Below are positions 22,857 through 30,400 of a stretch of 45,715 bases of DNA, in pieces. Each line of letters begins with the position of its first letter. Position 1 is the stretch's first letter. A program made the translations under genes and the position numbers. Source of the stretch: a virus; the IMG/VR virus record IMGVR_UViG_3300009481_002868, positions 1-45,715 of that record; one strand, given 5' to 3'. The notes beneath the pieces are model-generated. The model saw nothing but the letters and a program-made list of their open reading frames with translations, made no database searches and was not told the DNA's origin.

Positions 22857-23072
22857 ATGATTAACAATAAACACCCACAAGATGTAGGATTAACATATTG
22901 GAAACACCTCAAGTTTGCTTGGGGAGAGTGTATTAGGTCTTTTTCAATAGCAATTGTAATGTTTATTCATGGAGTAATACCTTGGATATGGGATTGGAAG
23001 TATAATGCGTTTATAGACGGGGCGAAAAAAAGAATTGCTCCACAACACGAAAATAGGAAAGAGAGAAAATAG
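22857..23072 (+). CDS. DUF6356-like membrane protein (71 aa)
   Basis: NNKHPQDVGLTYWKHLKFAW followed by a hydrophobic segment and HGVIPWIWDWKYN is the pattern I associate with DUF6356 (HP..VG.TYW.H...A). The ATG at 22857 is chosen over a GTG at 22845. Function unknown; probably inserted in the inner membrane. Confidence 0.68.
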   Translation: MINNKHPQDVGLTYWKHLKFAWGECIRSFSIAIVMFIHGVIPWIWDWKYNAFIDGAKKRIAPQHENRKERK

Positions 23073-23074
23073 TT

Positions 23075-23320
23075 ATGTGGTTTTGGTTATTGTCTGCTAT
23101 TGCAGGGAGTATAATTGGTAGCGCTACTGACAGCTGGTTTAGAGATACTAAACTTGGTATTTGGTTTTACAATAAAGTGGATCAATTATACACTTGGGCA
23201 AGCGAAAGATATGGAATAAAAATACTAACGGATGAGGAAGAAAGAATGAAAAAATTTCCTCAACTAAATAAAAAATTAATTGATCTTGAAGAAAGGGTTA
23301 AGAAACTTGAAAATGAATAA
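23075..23320 (+). CDS. Small membrane-associated protein (81 aa)
   Basis: A hydrophobic N-terminus (residues 1-17, GSIIGSATDSW) followed by aromatic and charged sequence ending in a short coiled coil (LNKKLIDLEERVKKLENE). It overlaps the SNase gene by 8 bases. Function unknown. Confidence 0.65.
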   Translation: MWFWLLSAIAGSIIGSATDSWFRDTKLGIWFYNKVDQLYTWASERYGIKILTDEEERMKKFPQLNKKLIDLEERVKKLENE

Positions 23321-23741
23321 AATAATAATGGCGTTTATAGTTTTAGTTGCTAGTTGTACCCCAGCTGCAGCTTTTGGGTTAACAATTGAAACGAGAGAAT
23401 ATAGAGATAGAGTTTGTTATGACGGAGATACTTGCTACATTCTTATTCCCGGACTACCAAAAAAATTAGAGAAAATGAGTATCAGAATATTGGGAATAGA
23501 TACTCCAGAAATTCGTGGTGAGTGTGCTAAAGAAAAAGAACTTGCACTAGAAGCAAGAGCTTTTGCTAATAAAGTTTTTAGACAAGCTAAAGATATTAAA
23601 TATAAAAACCTAGCGTGGGGCAAATATGGAGGACGTCTTTTATCAGATGTTTACTTAGACGGCAAACTTTATGCAGATATGATAATAAAAGAAGGGTTAG
23701 CACGGCCCTATGATGGAAAAACTAAAAAAGGTTGGTGCTAA
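23313..23741 (+). CDS. Exported staphylococcal-nuclease-like (SNase) enzyme
   Basis: A 142-residue protein with a signal/lipobox-like N-terminus (VLVASCTPAAAFG), then SNase motifs: VCYDGDTCYI (Asp ligands), RILGIDTPE (R58, E66) and GKYGGRLLSDV (R108), ending IIKEGLARPYDG. These match the catalytic Arg35/Glu43/Arg87 set. It would cut DNA or RNA in the periplasm or outside the cell, perhaps to scavenge nucleotides or block competing DNA. The ATG at 23313 is preferred to 23280 because it starts the signal peptide. Confidence 0.88.
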   Translation: MNKIIMAFIVLVASCTPAAAFGLTIETREYRDRVCYDGDTCYILIPGLPKKLEKMSIRILGIDTPEIRGECAKEKELALEARAFANKVFRQAKDIKYKNLAWGKYGGRLLSDVYLDGKLYADMIIKEGLARPYDGKTKKGWC

Positions 23742-23775
23742 ACGTAACTAAGAGGGGTATGAAAAGGAGATTTTT

Positions 23776-24138
23776 ATGGCTGAAGAAGAAAAAATAGAAA
23801 AAGCTGAAAAAATTACTGTAGATACTGCTCCCCATCTAGATGGTGCAGATGCTAATGGTGATGGTCACATTTCTCAAAAAGAGTTAGAAATGCACCTAAA
23901 ATATAAAAAGAAAGAGTTAGAAGATGAAGATGCAATGAGAGATGCACAACGTAACATGGCGTGGTTTGCTTTAGCAGGGATGTTATTATATCCTTCTTTA
24001 GTAGTATTAGCATATCTTATTAATTTAGATCAAGCAGGCAAGGTGCTGGGAGATATGGCAGCTACCTACTTTGTTTCAGTAGCGGCAATCGTTGCTGCTT
24101 TTTATGGTAAGGAAGCTCTTATCAAAAAATCCAAATAA
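23776..24138 (+). CDS. EF-hand calcium-binding membrane protein (120 aa)
   Basis: A canonical 12-residue EF-hand loop at 25-36 (DANGDGHISQKE: Asp1, Asn3, Asp5, Ser9, Glu12) lies before a charged helix and two membrane segments (about 64-84 and 93-112). It would sense Ca2+ on one side of the membrane. Only one EF-hand is present, whereas most work in pairs, so dimerisation is likely. Similar EF-hand membrane proteins occur in cyanophages to my recollection. AAGGAG precedes the ATG. Confidence 0.8.
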   Translation: MAEEEKIEKAEKITVDTAPHLDGADANGDGHISQKELEMHLKYKKKELEDEDAMRDAQRNMAWFALAGMLLYPSLVVLAYLINLDQAGKVLGDMAATYFVSVAAIVAAFYGKEALIKKSK

Positions 24139-24152
24139 GGAGGTTAATTCAT

Positions 24153-24317
24153 ATGGTAGATTGGATTAAAAATCGAGTTATGGAAAGAACTTCTTGGGAT
24201 GGGGGCGCACTAATTGCGGTCGGTCTTATAGTTCTATTCTTAGGTCCATTTGCGAAATGGGCAGCTTATGCTGCTATTTTGTGGGGTGTTTGGACCATCT
24301 GGAAAAAAGAAGACTAG
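24153..24317 (+). CDS. Small membrane protein (54 aa)
   Basis: ATG behind AAGGAGG encodes MVDWIKNRVMERTSWDGG then one hydrophobic segment (about 20-48) ending WTIWKKED. It is the last gene before the terminator at 24326. Holins can look like this, but one segment and no charge pattern are not enough to call it. Confidence 0.68.
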   Translation: MVDWIKNRVMERTSWDGGALIAVGLIVLFLGPFAKWAAYAAILWGVWTIWKKED

Positions 24318-24325
24318 AGTAGTAA

Positions 24326-24362
24326 AAAAGGTCAGAGAAATGTTTCTCTGACCTTTTATTTA
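24326..24362. terminator. Strong intrinsic terminator, possibly bidirectional
   Basis: A perfect 15-bp stem (24326-24340 with 24343-24357) with a 2-base apex, flanked by A and T runs on both sides. It closes the membrane-protein block. No promoter is visible between it and the lipase gene. Confidence 0.88.
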
Positions 24363-24380
24363 AAAAAGAGAGAGTTACTA

Positions 24381-25121
24381 ATGATAATAAATGATATATC
24401 TTTAAAAAAAGCTCAGTGGTTTGCGGAACTATCCGCCCTAGCATATAAAGATGAAAAAACACAGAAACTATTTTTTACTGGAGAAGGTATAGGAACCCAT
24501 CAATTTATTGACTCTGATGGAACCCAAGTTATGTTGTATACAAAAGATAAAGAGGTAGGTATTATATTTAGAGGCACAGAGCCAACTCAGCTATCAGATA
24601 TTTTGGCTGATTTAGATATTAGGAAAAAGAAAGCTAAAAAAGATGATGGTTATGTACATGCAGGTTTTCAAGAATCTCTAGACGATGTGTGGGAAGCTGT
24701 TAAATTATTTTTAAGTAAAAATGAATATGATAGAATATACTTATCAGGACACTCGTTAGGTGCTGCTATTGCTACTTTAGCTGCTGCTAGATTAGAAAAA
24801 TGTACAGCTGTATACACTTTTGGATCTCCAAGAGTTGGAGGAAGAAAATTCGTCAAAGCAAATAAGTCAATTCTACACTGGCGTTTTATTAATAATAATG
24901 ATATTGTAACAAGAGTTCCAACAGCTCTTAGATGGAAGCATCATGGTTGTAGAGTATATATTGATAGAAAAGGAAATGTAAGTACTATCAGTGGATACAA
25001 ACTTTGGGCTGATTTGTTACTTGGACACCTATCTTCGTGGTGTAAGTTAAAGTTCTTTGATAGTTTCAGTGATCATAGTATTACTAAGTATTACAAGCAT
25101 TTAAGTAATTTTAATAAATAA
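24381..25121 (+). CDS. Class 3 lipase-like esterase
   Basis: A 246-residue alpha/beta hydrolase with GHSLGA (nucleophile S125), NNDIVTRVP (D174) and DHSITKYY (H232), in the spacing of fungal-type lipases, plus FRGTEP (oxyanion region, about 63-68) and YVHAGFQ. Such enzymes hydrolyse triglycerides or phospholipids. No signal peptide, so it would act in the cytosol, possibly on membrane lipids or on a polymer such as polyhydroxyalkanoate. It starts 18 bases after a terminator. Confidence 0.88.
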   Translation: MIINDISLKKAQWFAELSALAYKDEKTQKLFFTGEGIGTHQFIDSDGTQVMLYTKDKEVGIIFRGTEPTQLSDILADLDIRKKKAKKDDGYVHAGFQESLDDVWEAVKLFLSKNEYDRIYLSGHSLGAAIATLAAARLEKCTAVYTFGSPRVGGRKFVKANKSILHWRFINNNDIVTRVPTALRWKHHGCRVYIDRKGNVSTISGYKLWADLLLGHLSSWCKLKFFDSFSDHSITKYYKHLSNFNK

Positions 25122-25126
25122 TAGCC

Positions 25127-25155
25127 TTGCATAATGCCTAATAATTCCCTATAAT
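25127..25155 (+). promoter_or_regulatory. Sigma70-type promoter before 25199
   Basis: TTGCAT (25127-25132), a 17-base spacer and perfect TATAAT (25150-25155). A T4-late-like TATAAATA follows, overlapping, at 25155-25162. The start near 25162 leaves a 37-base leader with AGGAG before the ATG. Confidence 0.75.
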
Positions 25156-25198
25156 ATAAATAATCGAAAACGATAGAACAACTAAATAGGAGAACATA

Positions 25199-25597
25199 AT
25201 GGCACGAAGAAAAGGCGGAAAGTCTAAAGGATATCAGTCTAAAGGACAACGTCGAAACGTAAGCCGTTGGTCGAGAAATGCTAGTAGAGCAGAAAATCGT
25301 GCTAACCCAAGCCCCCAAGCTATAGCCCAAAGGGCTGCTTATCGCAGAACAATTATTACTAGCCCTCACGGAAAAGAGGAGTTAAGACTTAAAGAAAAGT
25401 TTTTAGCAGAAGACTCGGTTGAGAGGCAGTGCTCTGAGTTACTAAAAAGTTTTGGGTCAATAGGACTTACTCGCGCTGGAGCCATACATGCTATTAAAAC
25501 TGACCACGTTTCTCAATTAACTGAGAAATGGAAGTCACGAGCATCACAAAAAGCAAACAAAGATAAAAAGAAAGAAAAAACATATGCCAGCCAATAA
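25199..25597 (+). CDS. Basic hypothetical protein (132 aa)
   Basis: Very basic at both ends (MARRKGGKSKGYQSKGQRR and a Lys-rich tail), with a helical middle (LLKSFGSIGLTRAGAIHAIKTDHVSQL). The basic ends suggest nucleic-acid binding. AGGAG precedes the ATG. It heads the unit from the promoter at 25127-25155. No family recognised. Confidence 0.65.
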   Translation: MARRKGGKSKGYQSKGQRRNVSRWSRNASRAENRANPSPQAIAQRAAYRRTIITSPHGKEELRLKEKFLAEDSVERQCSELLKSFGSIGLTRAGAIHAIKTDHVSQLTEKWKSRASQKANKDKKKEKTYASQ

Positions 25598-25793
25598 AAA
25601 AACACGAGAAATATCTAAAGAAAAGATGCGAGAAGAAATTGCATCAGCAACGGAAGAGTATTTAAGTAAGGGTGGAACTATTACTCGCTATGAGAAGTGG
25701 GGTAAAGTTACTATCTTAAAAAGAAATCTTGATGGAGATATGGTAGCAACTAATTGGTTTGATACCGTAGAAGCGTTCGAGAATTCTAAATGA
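25584..25793 (+). CDS. Hypothetical protein (69 aa)
   Basis: A charged helix (residues 5-30) followed by a likely beta hairpin (TRYEKWGKVTILKRN...). It overlaps both neighbours (14 bases upstream, 4 downstream), suggesting translational coupling. No family recognised. Confidence 0.6.
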   Translation: MPANKKTREISKEKMREEIASATEEYLSKGGTITRYEKWGKVTILKRNLDGDMVATNWFDTVEAFENSK

Positions 25794-26350
25794 TACTAGA
25801 TGCCACAACTAAACAAGCTTGGAATCTATTTGTTTATCAACACGCTAAAGAAATGGAAAAATTCATTCAAACTTGGGATCATAAAGGTTGCAGTCAATTC
25901 ATTTTAGGTAAAATTAAATGTGACTGGAAGCCCTCTAGGAGAAGTTCTAGAGGGGGAATGTATACAGTTGATGGTATTAAGCAGCCCGGAATTAATATTG
26001 CTATGGCTGGATATGTACCTAGGTACGGCGACCCACAAAGATTCTACGAATATAAATCTTTTGACGCAGATAAGTTTATCGGCGGATTTTACACAAATAA
26101 CATGGAACATCCCCTATTAGCGGTGGTGGCTCATGAAGTAGCACACGCTATACAATTTTGGCTTCGATATTATAATTCCACTCCTGTACCCAAACCCCAC
26201 GGAAAAGAATTTAAAAAACACTACGCAAAACTGCGGGCAGTGTTTGTTAACCCTTTGCTTCCTGATCAGGAAGAGATGGGAAGGACTTATCGTGAGTTTA
26301 AGAATATAGTTGTGAGTCAAGAAATAGGAACAACAGTTAGGAGACATTAA
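25790..26350 (+). CDS. SprT-like zinc metalloprotease
   Basis: A 186-residue protein with the zinc motif HEVAH at 115-119 (preceded by LLAVVA) and the third ligand H137 in KPHGKEF, spaced as in SprT/Spartan proteins. Spartan proteases remove DNA-protein crosslinks; bacterial SprT roles are less clear. The C-terminal Cys zinc ribbon of SprT is absent. In a phage it may trim DNA-bound proteins. Confidence 0.75.
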   Translation: MILDATTKQAWNLFVYQHAKEMEKFIQTWDHKGCSQFILGKIKCDWKPSRRSSRGGMYTVDGIKQPGINIAMAGYVPRYGDPQRFYEYKSFDADKFIGGFYTNNMEHPLLAVVAHEVAHAIQFWLRYYNSTPVPKPHGKEFKKHYAKLRAVFVNPLLPDQEEMGRTYREFKNIVVSQEIGTTVRRH

Positions 26351-26503
26351 ATGGATGGATGGTATGAAAGATACCTAGAACTGGTACAAGAAAATGCAAT
26401 TTTAAGAAGAGAAATTCAACAAATGCAAGACTCAATACAGAAATGTTATATTAGAATTGCGGAATTGAGAGAAGAATCAGATGCAAAAAGTAGTAATAGT
26501 TAG
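26351..26503 (+). CDS. Small coiled-coil protein (50 aa)
   Basis: ATG immediately after the SprT-like stop encodes a leucine/glutamate coiled coil (about residues 5-45). Its last 23 bases overlap the start of the next gene, which supports translation. Function unknown. Confidence 0.6.
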   Translation: MDGWYERYLELVQENAILRREIQQMQDSIQKCYIRIAELREESDAKSSNS

Positions 26504-27251
26504 TGGAGGGTTTGACCCTTTACATTCTGGACATCTAACATATTTTAAACACGCTAAACAACTAGGAGATAAACTAGTTGTAGGTATTAACTCAGATAAA
26601 TGGTTACAAAATAAAAAAGGTAAAAACTTTTTACCTTTTGAAGAAAGATTAGCTTTAGTAGAAGCCATCAAAGACGTAGACGAAGCAATAGCTTTTAACG
26701 ATGAGGATGGTTCAGCAGTTAACTTAATTAAAATAGTTTCTTGTAAATATAATAATGATATGATTATCTTTGCCAATGGTGGGGACAGAGATTATGGTAA
26801 TGTTCCAGAGCTTGTATATTATGATGACGACAAACGTATAAAATTTGTGTTTGGAGTGGGTGGAGAAGATAAAAAGAATTCAAGTTCAGACATTTTAAAT
26901 TCTTGGGATTGTAGATCTGTTATTAGGCCTTGGGGTACGTATACCAATATTAACTCAGGAGAAAACTTTAGAGTAAAAGAATTAGTGGTAGCTCCCAATT
27001 CCATGCTAAGTATGCAAAGACACCATCACAGATCAGAGCATTGGGTTGTAGTAGAAGGCAAAATCTTTGTTAATACAATTAACAGTGCCTCTAGTGATTA
27101 TGAAAGAGACAGAGTTTTAGTATCAGGTCAAAGTTGTTATATTAAAAAAGAAGATTGGCATCAAATCGAAAATCCAACAAACACTCCTGCTAAAATAATT
27201 GAGACTTGGATTGGTGATTATTTGGATGAGGATGACATAACTAGAGCATGA
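26481..27251 (+). CDS. Nucleotidylyltransferase-cupin fusion (CTP-transferase + mannose-6-P isomerase-like)
   Basis: A 256-residue two-domain protein. Residues 1-140 are a cytidylyltransferase-like Rossmann domain with GGFDPLHSGH (HxGH at 15-18), as in TagD, RfaE and phosphopantetheine adenylyltransferases. Residues 145-256 are a cupin resembling the type II mannose-6-phosphate isomerase end of ManC: RPWGTY, MQRHHHRSEHWVVVEGK with metal ligands H181/H183/E186, and W-H-Q-I-x-N-P. The pairing would convert a sugar phosphate and activate it to a nucleotide sugar. I do not recall this fusion from bacteria. Confidence 0.8.
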   Translation: MQKVVIVSGGFDPLHSGHLTYFKHAKQLGDKLVVGINSDKWLQNKKGKNFLPFEERLALVEAIKDVDEAIAFNDEDGSAVNLIKIVSCKYNNDMIIFANGGDRDYGNVPELVYYDDDKRIKFVFGVGGEDKKNSSSDILNSWDCRSVIRPWGTYTNINSGENFRVKELVVAPNSMLSMQRHHHRSEHWVVVEGKIFVNTINSASSDYERDRVLVSGQSCYIKKEDWHQIENPTNTPAKIIETWIGDYLDEDDITRA

Positions 27252-28390
27252 TTGACAAAAGTACTTTTTGTACTAGACCTTGGAATGAACTACACATCGA
27301 GGAGGACGGGCACGTTACTCCTTGTTGTGTCATGCCTTCTACTATGGGATTCAGACCTAAAAAAGGTATTAAAAATTATCTAAACTCTCCAGAGTTAGCA
27401 AAACTTAAAGAAGATTTAAAAAACGGAATTAAATCAGAACACTGTAAAACTTGTTGGATGCAAGAAGGGTATGGTACTCACTCTCACAGGAAAACTACTC
27501 TAGCAAAAGGAGAAAAGTTAGATAAGATTGAAGCGATACATGTTAGAAGCACTAATGTGTGTAACTTTAAATGTAGAATTTGTAGCCCAGATTTGAGTTC
27601 TGCTTGGCAAGCAGAAAATAAAAAACACAATTTGTATAAACAAAAGTATTTTCAAAGCTCTATTACAGATATTCACGATAATCTATTGGACGACGACGAG
27701 TATTGTAAAGAATTATTTACTTTGTTAAAAAGTGTTAGGCAAATTAATATGTCTGGTGGAGAGCCTCTAACCTGTAACACAACATTAAAGTTTTTTGAGA
27801 AGTGTAGAGAATATAATATTACTAATACAAATATTGCTATCAACTCAAATCTCTCGAAATTACACTATAAAAATCATTATTGGTTAGATGAGTTTAAAGA
27901 TTTTAGAGTTACTATAACAGTTAGTTGGGATGGTTTTGGAAAACAAATGGAATATCATCGCACTGGGTTGAATTGGAAAAAAAGTTTACAGAATTTCAAA
28001 GAGTCTTTACCTTTCATTTATAATGTAAATTGTGTTTTATCAATTTATAGCATATATTCTATACCTAAGTTAATCCACTTTTGTGATAGAATACAGAAAG
28101 ACTTAGAGATTAATTTGATAGCCGGAAAAGGGGGCATAATGTGTGTACAAACACTACCCGAACATGAAAAGGATAAAATTAAAAAACATTATGAGAATAG
28201 TTTTTCTGAAAGACCCGATTTAAAAGAGATTGCTTGGGACAAAGTAATCAATCCTTTATATAAAGAAAGCGGAAAAGAATATTTAAACACTGCGTTCAAA
28301 CAGTATAATCAAATTTTAGACAAACAAAGAGGGACAAGCTTTGTAGAAACTTTTCCAGAATTAAAAAACTGGTGGGAGTCAATTGCATGA
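27248..28390 (+). CDS. Radical SAM enzyme with SPASM/twitch-like cysteines
   Basis: A 380-residue protein with the radical SAM cluster motif CNFKCRIC (C105, C109, C112) and SGGEPL as the SAM-binding GGE. An N-terminal module has CTRPW..LHIEEDGHVTPCC and CKTCW (C8, C26, C27, C66, C69), which looks like a SPASM or twitch auxiliary cluster region placed before the core. Such enzymes modify peptides or sugars. It is coupled by ATGA overlaps to both neighbours, the fusion gene and an SGNH gene. Confidence 0.85.
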   Translation: MIDKSTFCTRPWNELHIEEDGHVTPCCVMPSTMGFRPKKGIKNYLNSPELAKLKEDLKNGIKSEHCKTCWMQEGYGTHSHRKTTLAKGEKLDKIEAIHVRSTNVCNFKCRICSPDLSSAWQAENKKHNLYKQKYFQSSITDIHDNLLDDDEYCKELFTLLKSVRQINMSGGEPLTCNTTLKFFEKCREYNITNTNIAINSNLSKLHYKNHYWLDEFKDFRVTITVSWDGFGKQMEYHRTGLNWKKSLQNFKESLPFIYNVNCVLSIYSIYSIPKLIHFCDRIQKDLEINLIAGKGGIMCVQTLPEHEKDKIKKHYENSFSERPDLKEIAWDKVINPLYKESGKEYLNTAFKQYNQILDKQRGTSFVETFPELKNWWESIA

Positions 28391-29136
28391 GAACACACTT
28401 ATTTGCCAACGGTTGCTCTCACACAGCGGGCGGAGAAATAGAAGAAAAATATCAAAACTGTTGTCACGAAAAAGCGTGGCCTAAACACTTAGCCGACTCT
28501 TTAAATATGGATTGGACAAATTTTGCAATATCTGGAGGCTCGGCAGAAAGAGTTGTTCGTACAACTATGTACTGGTTTGGTAAAAACCCAAAAAGAATGA
28601 AAGATACTTTTGCAATTATTGGTTGGCCTCCTCCTTGGAGATCAGAAATCCGTCTTGATCGCAGATGTAACTATAACCAACCAGAACACTTATTTGAATC
28701 AGATAATCATTGGTATCAGTTAAATGTAGGAATTGAAGAGACAATTAAAGAACACTCTGAAAGTTTAAAAATTAAAGATTTTTATAAACTTTATAAGCTA
28801 AAATTTGCTCTTGAAACAAAAGAAGAAGTAATCACTAGGTTTTATCTTAGTCTTATTTCTCTACAGAGTTATTTTAAAACATTTAAAATTCCTTACATAA
28901 TGTTTAATACTGCTTCAGATTTCTACATTAACGACAACTCTTTACATTATTTTAGACAGGTGGACCAAAAACCGTTTATAGATATAAAAATGCTGGAGTG
29001 GCTTCATGGTAAATACGAAATAGCAGAACACTCAGTTTGCGAACATTATGGAGAAGACGCTCACATGGGGTGGGCAAGATTTTTAGCCAGTTATCTACGA
29101 GGGGGAAGTTTTGATGATAAGAAATTTTACTCTTGA
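28387..29136 (+). CDS. SGNH-like phage protein (GCSHT block I)
   Basis: A 249-residue protein beginning FANGCSHTAGGE, a phage variant of the SGNH block I, then ISGGSAERVV (block II) and, near the end, EDAHMGWARF (Asp-x-His). I have seen this type as DUF6071-like in marine phages. The start at 28387 (ATGA overlap) is preferred to 28372. It lies behind the radical SAM gene and may release or add an acyl group. Confidence 0.7.
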   Translation: MRTHLFANGCSHTAGGEIEEKYQNCCHEKAWPKHLADSLNMDWTNFAISGGSAERVVRTTMYWFGKNPKRMKDTFAIIGWPPPWRSEIRLDRRCNYNQPEHLFESDNHWYQLNVGIEETIKEHSESLKIKDFYKLYKLKFALETKEEVITRFYLSLISLQSYFKTFKIPYIMFNTASDFYINDNSLHYFRQVDQKPFIDIKMLEWLHGKYEIAEHSVCEHYGEDAHMGWARFLASYLRGGSFDDKKFYS

Positions 29137-29162
29137 CAAGGTGGATTATTTTAAGCTATAAT
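29133..29162 (+). promoter_or_regulatory. Consensus sigma70-type promoter for the structured leader RNA
   Basis: Perfect TTGACA (29133-29138) and perfect TATAAT (29157-29162), spacer 18. It is among the strongest promoters in the window. The start would be near 29169, about 227 bases before the next start codon. The -35 overlaps the SGNH stop codon. Confidence 0.82.
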
Positions 29163-29168
29163 ATATAT

Positions 29169-29381
29169 GTTGATCAACCGGAGATACTTTGTATCCGTGA
29201 CCATACAAAGTCGGGCCGTCGCCCGCTTTACAACAGTAAAGTTAAGAAAAAGTTTCTATGCTTAGTAGTAAATGATTAGGGCATGTATACACAAATGTAC
29301 AAGTGTATTGTTGTCAAAATCAGACACATTTATATAAGAAACTATTCAATAGGAGAGGAACTTCGGTTCCTCTCCCGTTTT
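29169..29381 (+). ncRNA. Structured leader RNA, possible riboswitch/attenuator or sRNA
   Basis: Between a consensus promoter and a UUCG terminator lie several exact stems: ACTTTGTAT/ATACAAAGT (29186-29194 with 29203-29211), CGGGC/GCCCG (29212-29225), CTTTAC/GTAAAG (29226-29241), and ATACAC/GTGTAT (29287-29308). An alternative pairing CGGA(ga)TAC/GTATCCG would exclude the first stem. The last hairpin is followed by TTTT and then the ribosome-binding site of 29396. This layout suits transcription attenuation of the next two genes. No known riboswitch class recognised. Confidence 0.6.
29352..29381 (+). terminator. UUCG-tetraloop terminator upstream of 29396
   Basis: GGAGAGGAAC (29352-29361), loop TTCG and the exact complement GTTCCTCTCC (29366-29375), then CG and TTTT. 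The U-run is short, which fits a conditional terminator. AAGGAGAG for the next gene lies just after it. Confidence 0.7.
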
Positions 29382-29395
29382 CAAGGAGAGCGAAT

Positions 29396-29680
29396 ATGCC
29401 TATAAAAAAGACCATTATTGGAGAAGGCACAGATTGGCCATTTGTAAAACAAAAATCTTGGTTTGCAGGTGGAGATTTCAACGACACTAATTTATCAAAA
29501 AGCGAAGTAACAGCTAACACAGAGACAGGTTTCACTGTGGTTAAATATTTTGCAGATGCCGATGCCTATGCTGCGTGGAATACTACTAATTCTACCTTTC
29601 TACAAGCAATCAATACAATGCGAACTGCAAATAGTATTACTACTACTTTTTCATCAGAGGACATAGATACGATTCCCTAA
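29396..29680 (+). CDS. Hypothetical protein (94 aa) under the structured leader
   Basis: Begins MPIKKTIIGEGTDWPFVKQKSW and has a beta-like middle with a Thr/Asn-rich C-terminus. AAGGAGAG precedes the ATG; the frame extends upstream into the terminator hairpin but has no reason to start there. The stop overlaps the oxygenase start. It may be the substrate or partner of that oxygenase. No family recognised. Confidence 0.65.
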   Translation: MPIKKTIIGEGTDWPFVKQKSWFAGGDFNDTNLSKSEVTANTETGFTVVKYFADADAYAAWNTTNSTFLQAINTMRTANSITTTFSSEDIDTIP

Positions 29681-30348
29681 TGCGCAACTGGTTTAACTGG
29701 CAATTAAAAAATCAAGTAGAAAATCCTGACTGGCCTACTGAACAGCTACCTGTAGCCAACCTAAGTGAAAGCTTAGGCTGGTTTAATGCTTTTATCCTAG
29801 ACGGATATCAAAACAAAACTTTAGAATATTATTATGAAAATGTATTTTATAGGCAAGATTGGTGTGATAAAGCTAGCTCCACTACAGACGGTGCAGTAGA
29901 TGCAGATACTCTTAGCAGCTGGATGCACGATCCCGAATTATCAACTCTGATGGACAATCAAGGAGTTGAATATATCTTAAACTTTCCAGAAGAAGTTACA
30001 AACAAGCTAAACAAACAACTATCATCAAGCTTAAATCTGATAGAAGACTCTATCAACATACGAATTCACATACAAAGACCGGGACAATTCTTTGCTATAC
30101 ATTTTGATAGAAATAAATATGGAAACTATGATACAAGCCGACCAGCTCACGATTTGAAGAGTCATATCTTTTTAGTCTTTTTGAATGACCAATCACTAGG
30201 ACAAGTGTTTCAGCTAGGCCACTCGCAAATTCGTTGGCAAGAAGGTGATGTATTTACTTGGGAACAGACAGACATGCCGCACGGAAGTGCGAACTTTGGA
30301 TTAGAGAACAGATATGCAATGATTCTCACAGGATTTGCAAAAGCATAA
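29680..30348 (+). CDS. 2OG-Fe(II) oxygenase, aspartyl hydroxylase-like
   Basis: A 222-residue protein. Iron ligands H141 and D143 (AIHFD) and H201 (MPHGSAN), with R211 for 2-oxoglutarate, lie in a beta-helix pattern (RIHIQRPGQFFAIH, HIFLVFLND, GDVFTW). The spacing resembles aspartyl/asparaginyl beta-hydroxylases. It is controlled together with the 94-residue gene by the leader RNA at 29169-29381. Confidence 0.82.
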   Translation: MRNWFNWQLKNQVENPDWPTEQLPVANLSESLGWFNAFILDGYQNKTLEYYYENVFYRQDWCDKASSTTDGAVDADTLSSWMHDPELSTLMDNQGVEYILNFPEEVTNKLNKQLSSSLNLIEDSINIRIHIQRPGQFFAIHFDRNKYGNYDTSRPAHDLKSHIFLVFLNDQSLGQVFQLGHSQIRWQEGDVFTWEQTDMPHGSANFGLENRYAMILTGFAKA

Positions 30349-30365
30349 ATTTGAAAAATTTAACA

Positions 30366-30394
30366 TTGCGCGAAGTCGAAATTTGTGCTACTAT
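30366..30394 (+). promoter_or_regulatory. Probable promoter of the GGA-loop RNA
   Basis: TTGCGC (30366-30371), a 17-base spacer and TACTAT (30389-30394), a weaker match (4 of 6 in each box). The start would be near 30401. No protein frame follows until 30642. Confidence 0.45.
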
Positions 30395-30400
30395 TATTGC

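Noticed and set aside
24153-24317. Small membrane protein as the holin
   Set aside because: One membrane segment only and distant from the lysozyme; not enough to assign.
25155-25162. TATAAATA as a late promoter before 25199
   Set aside because: It overlaps a better sigma70 promoter (25127-25155) and such octamers are expected by chance at this AT content.
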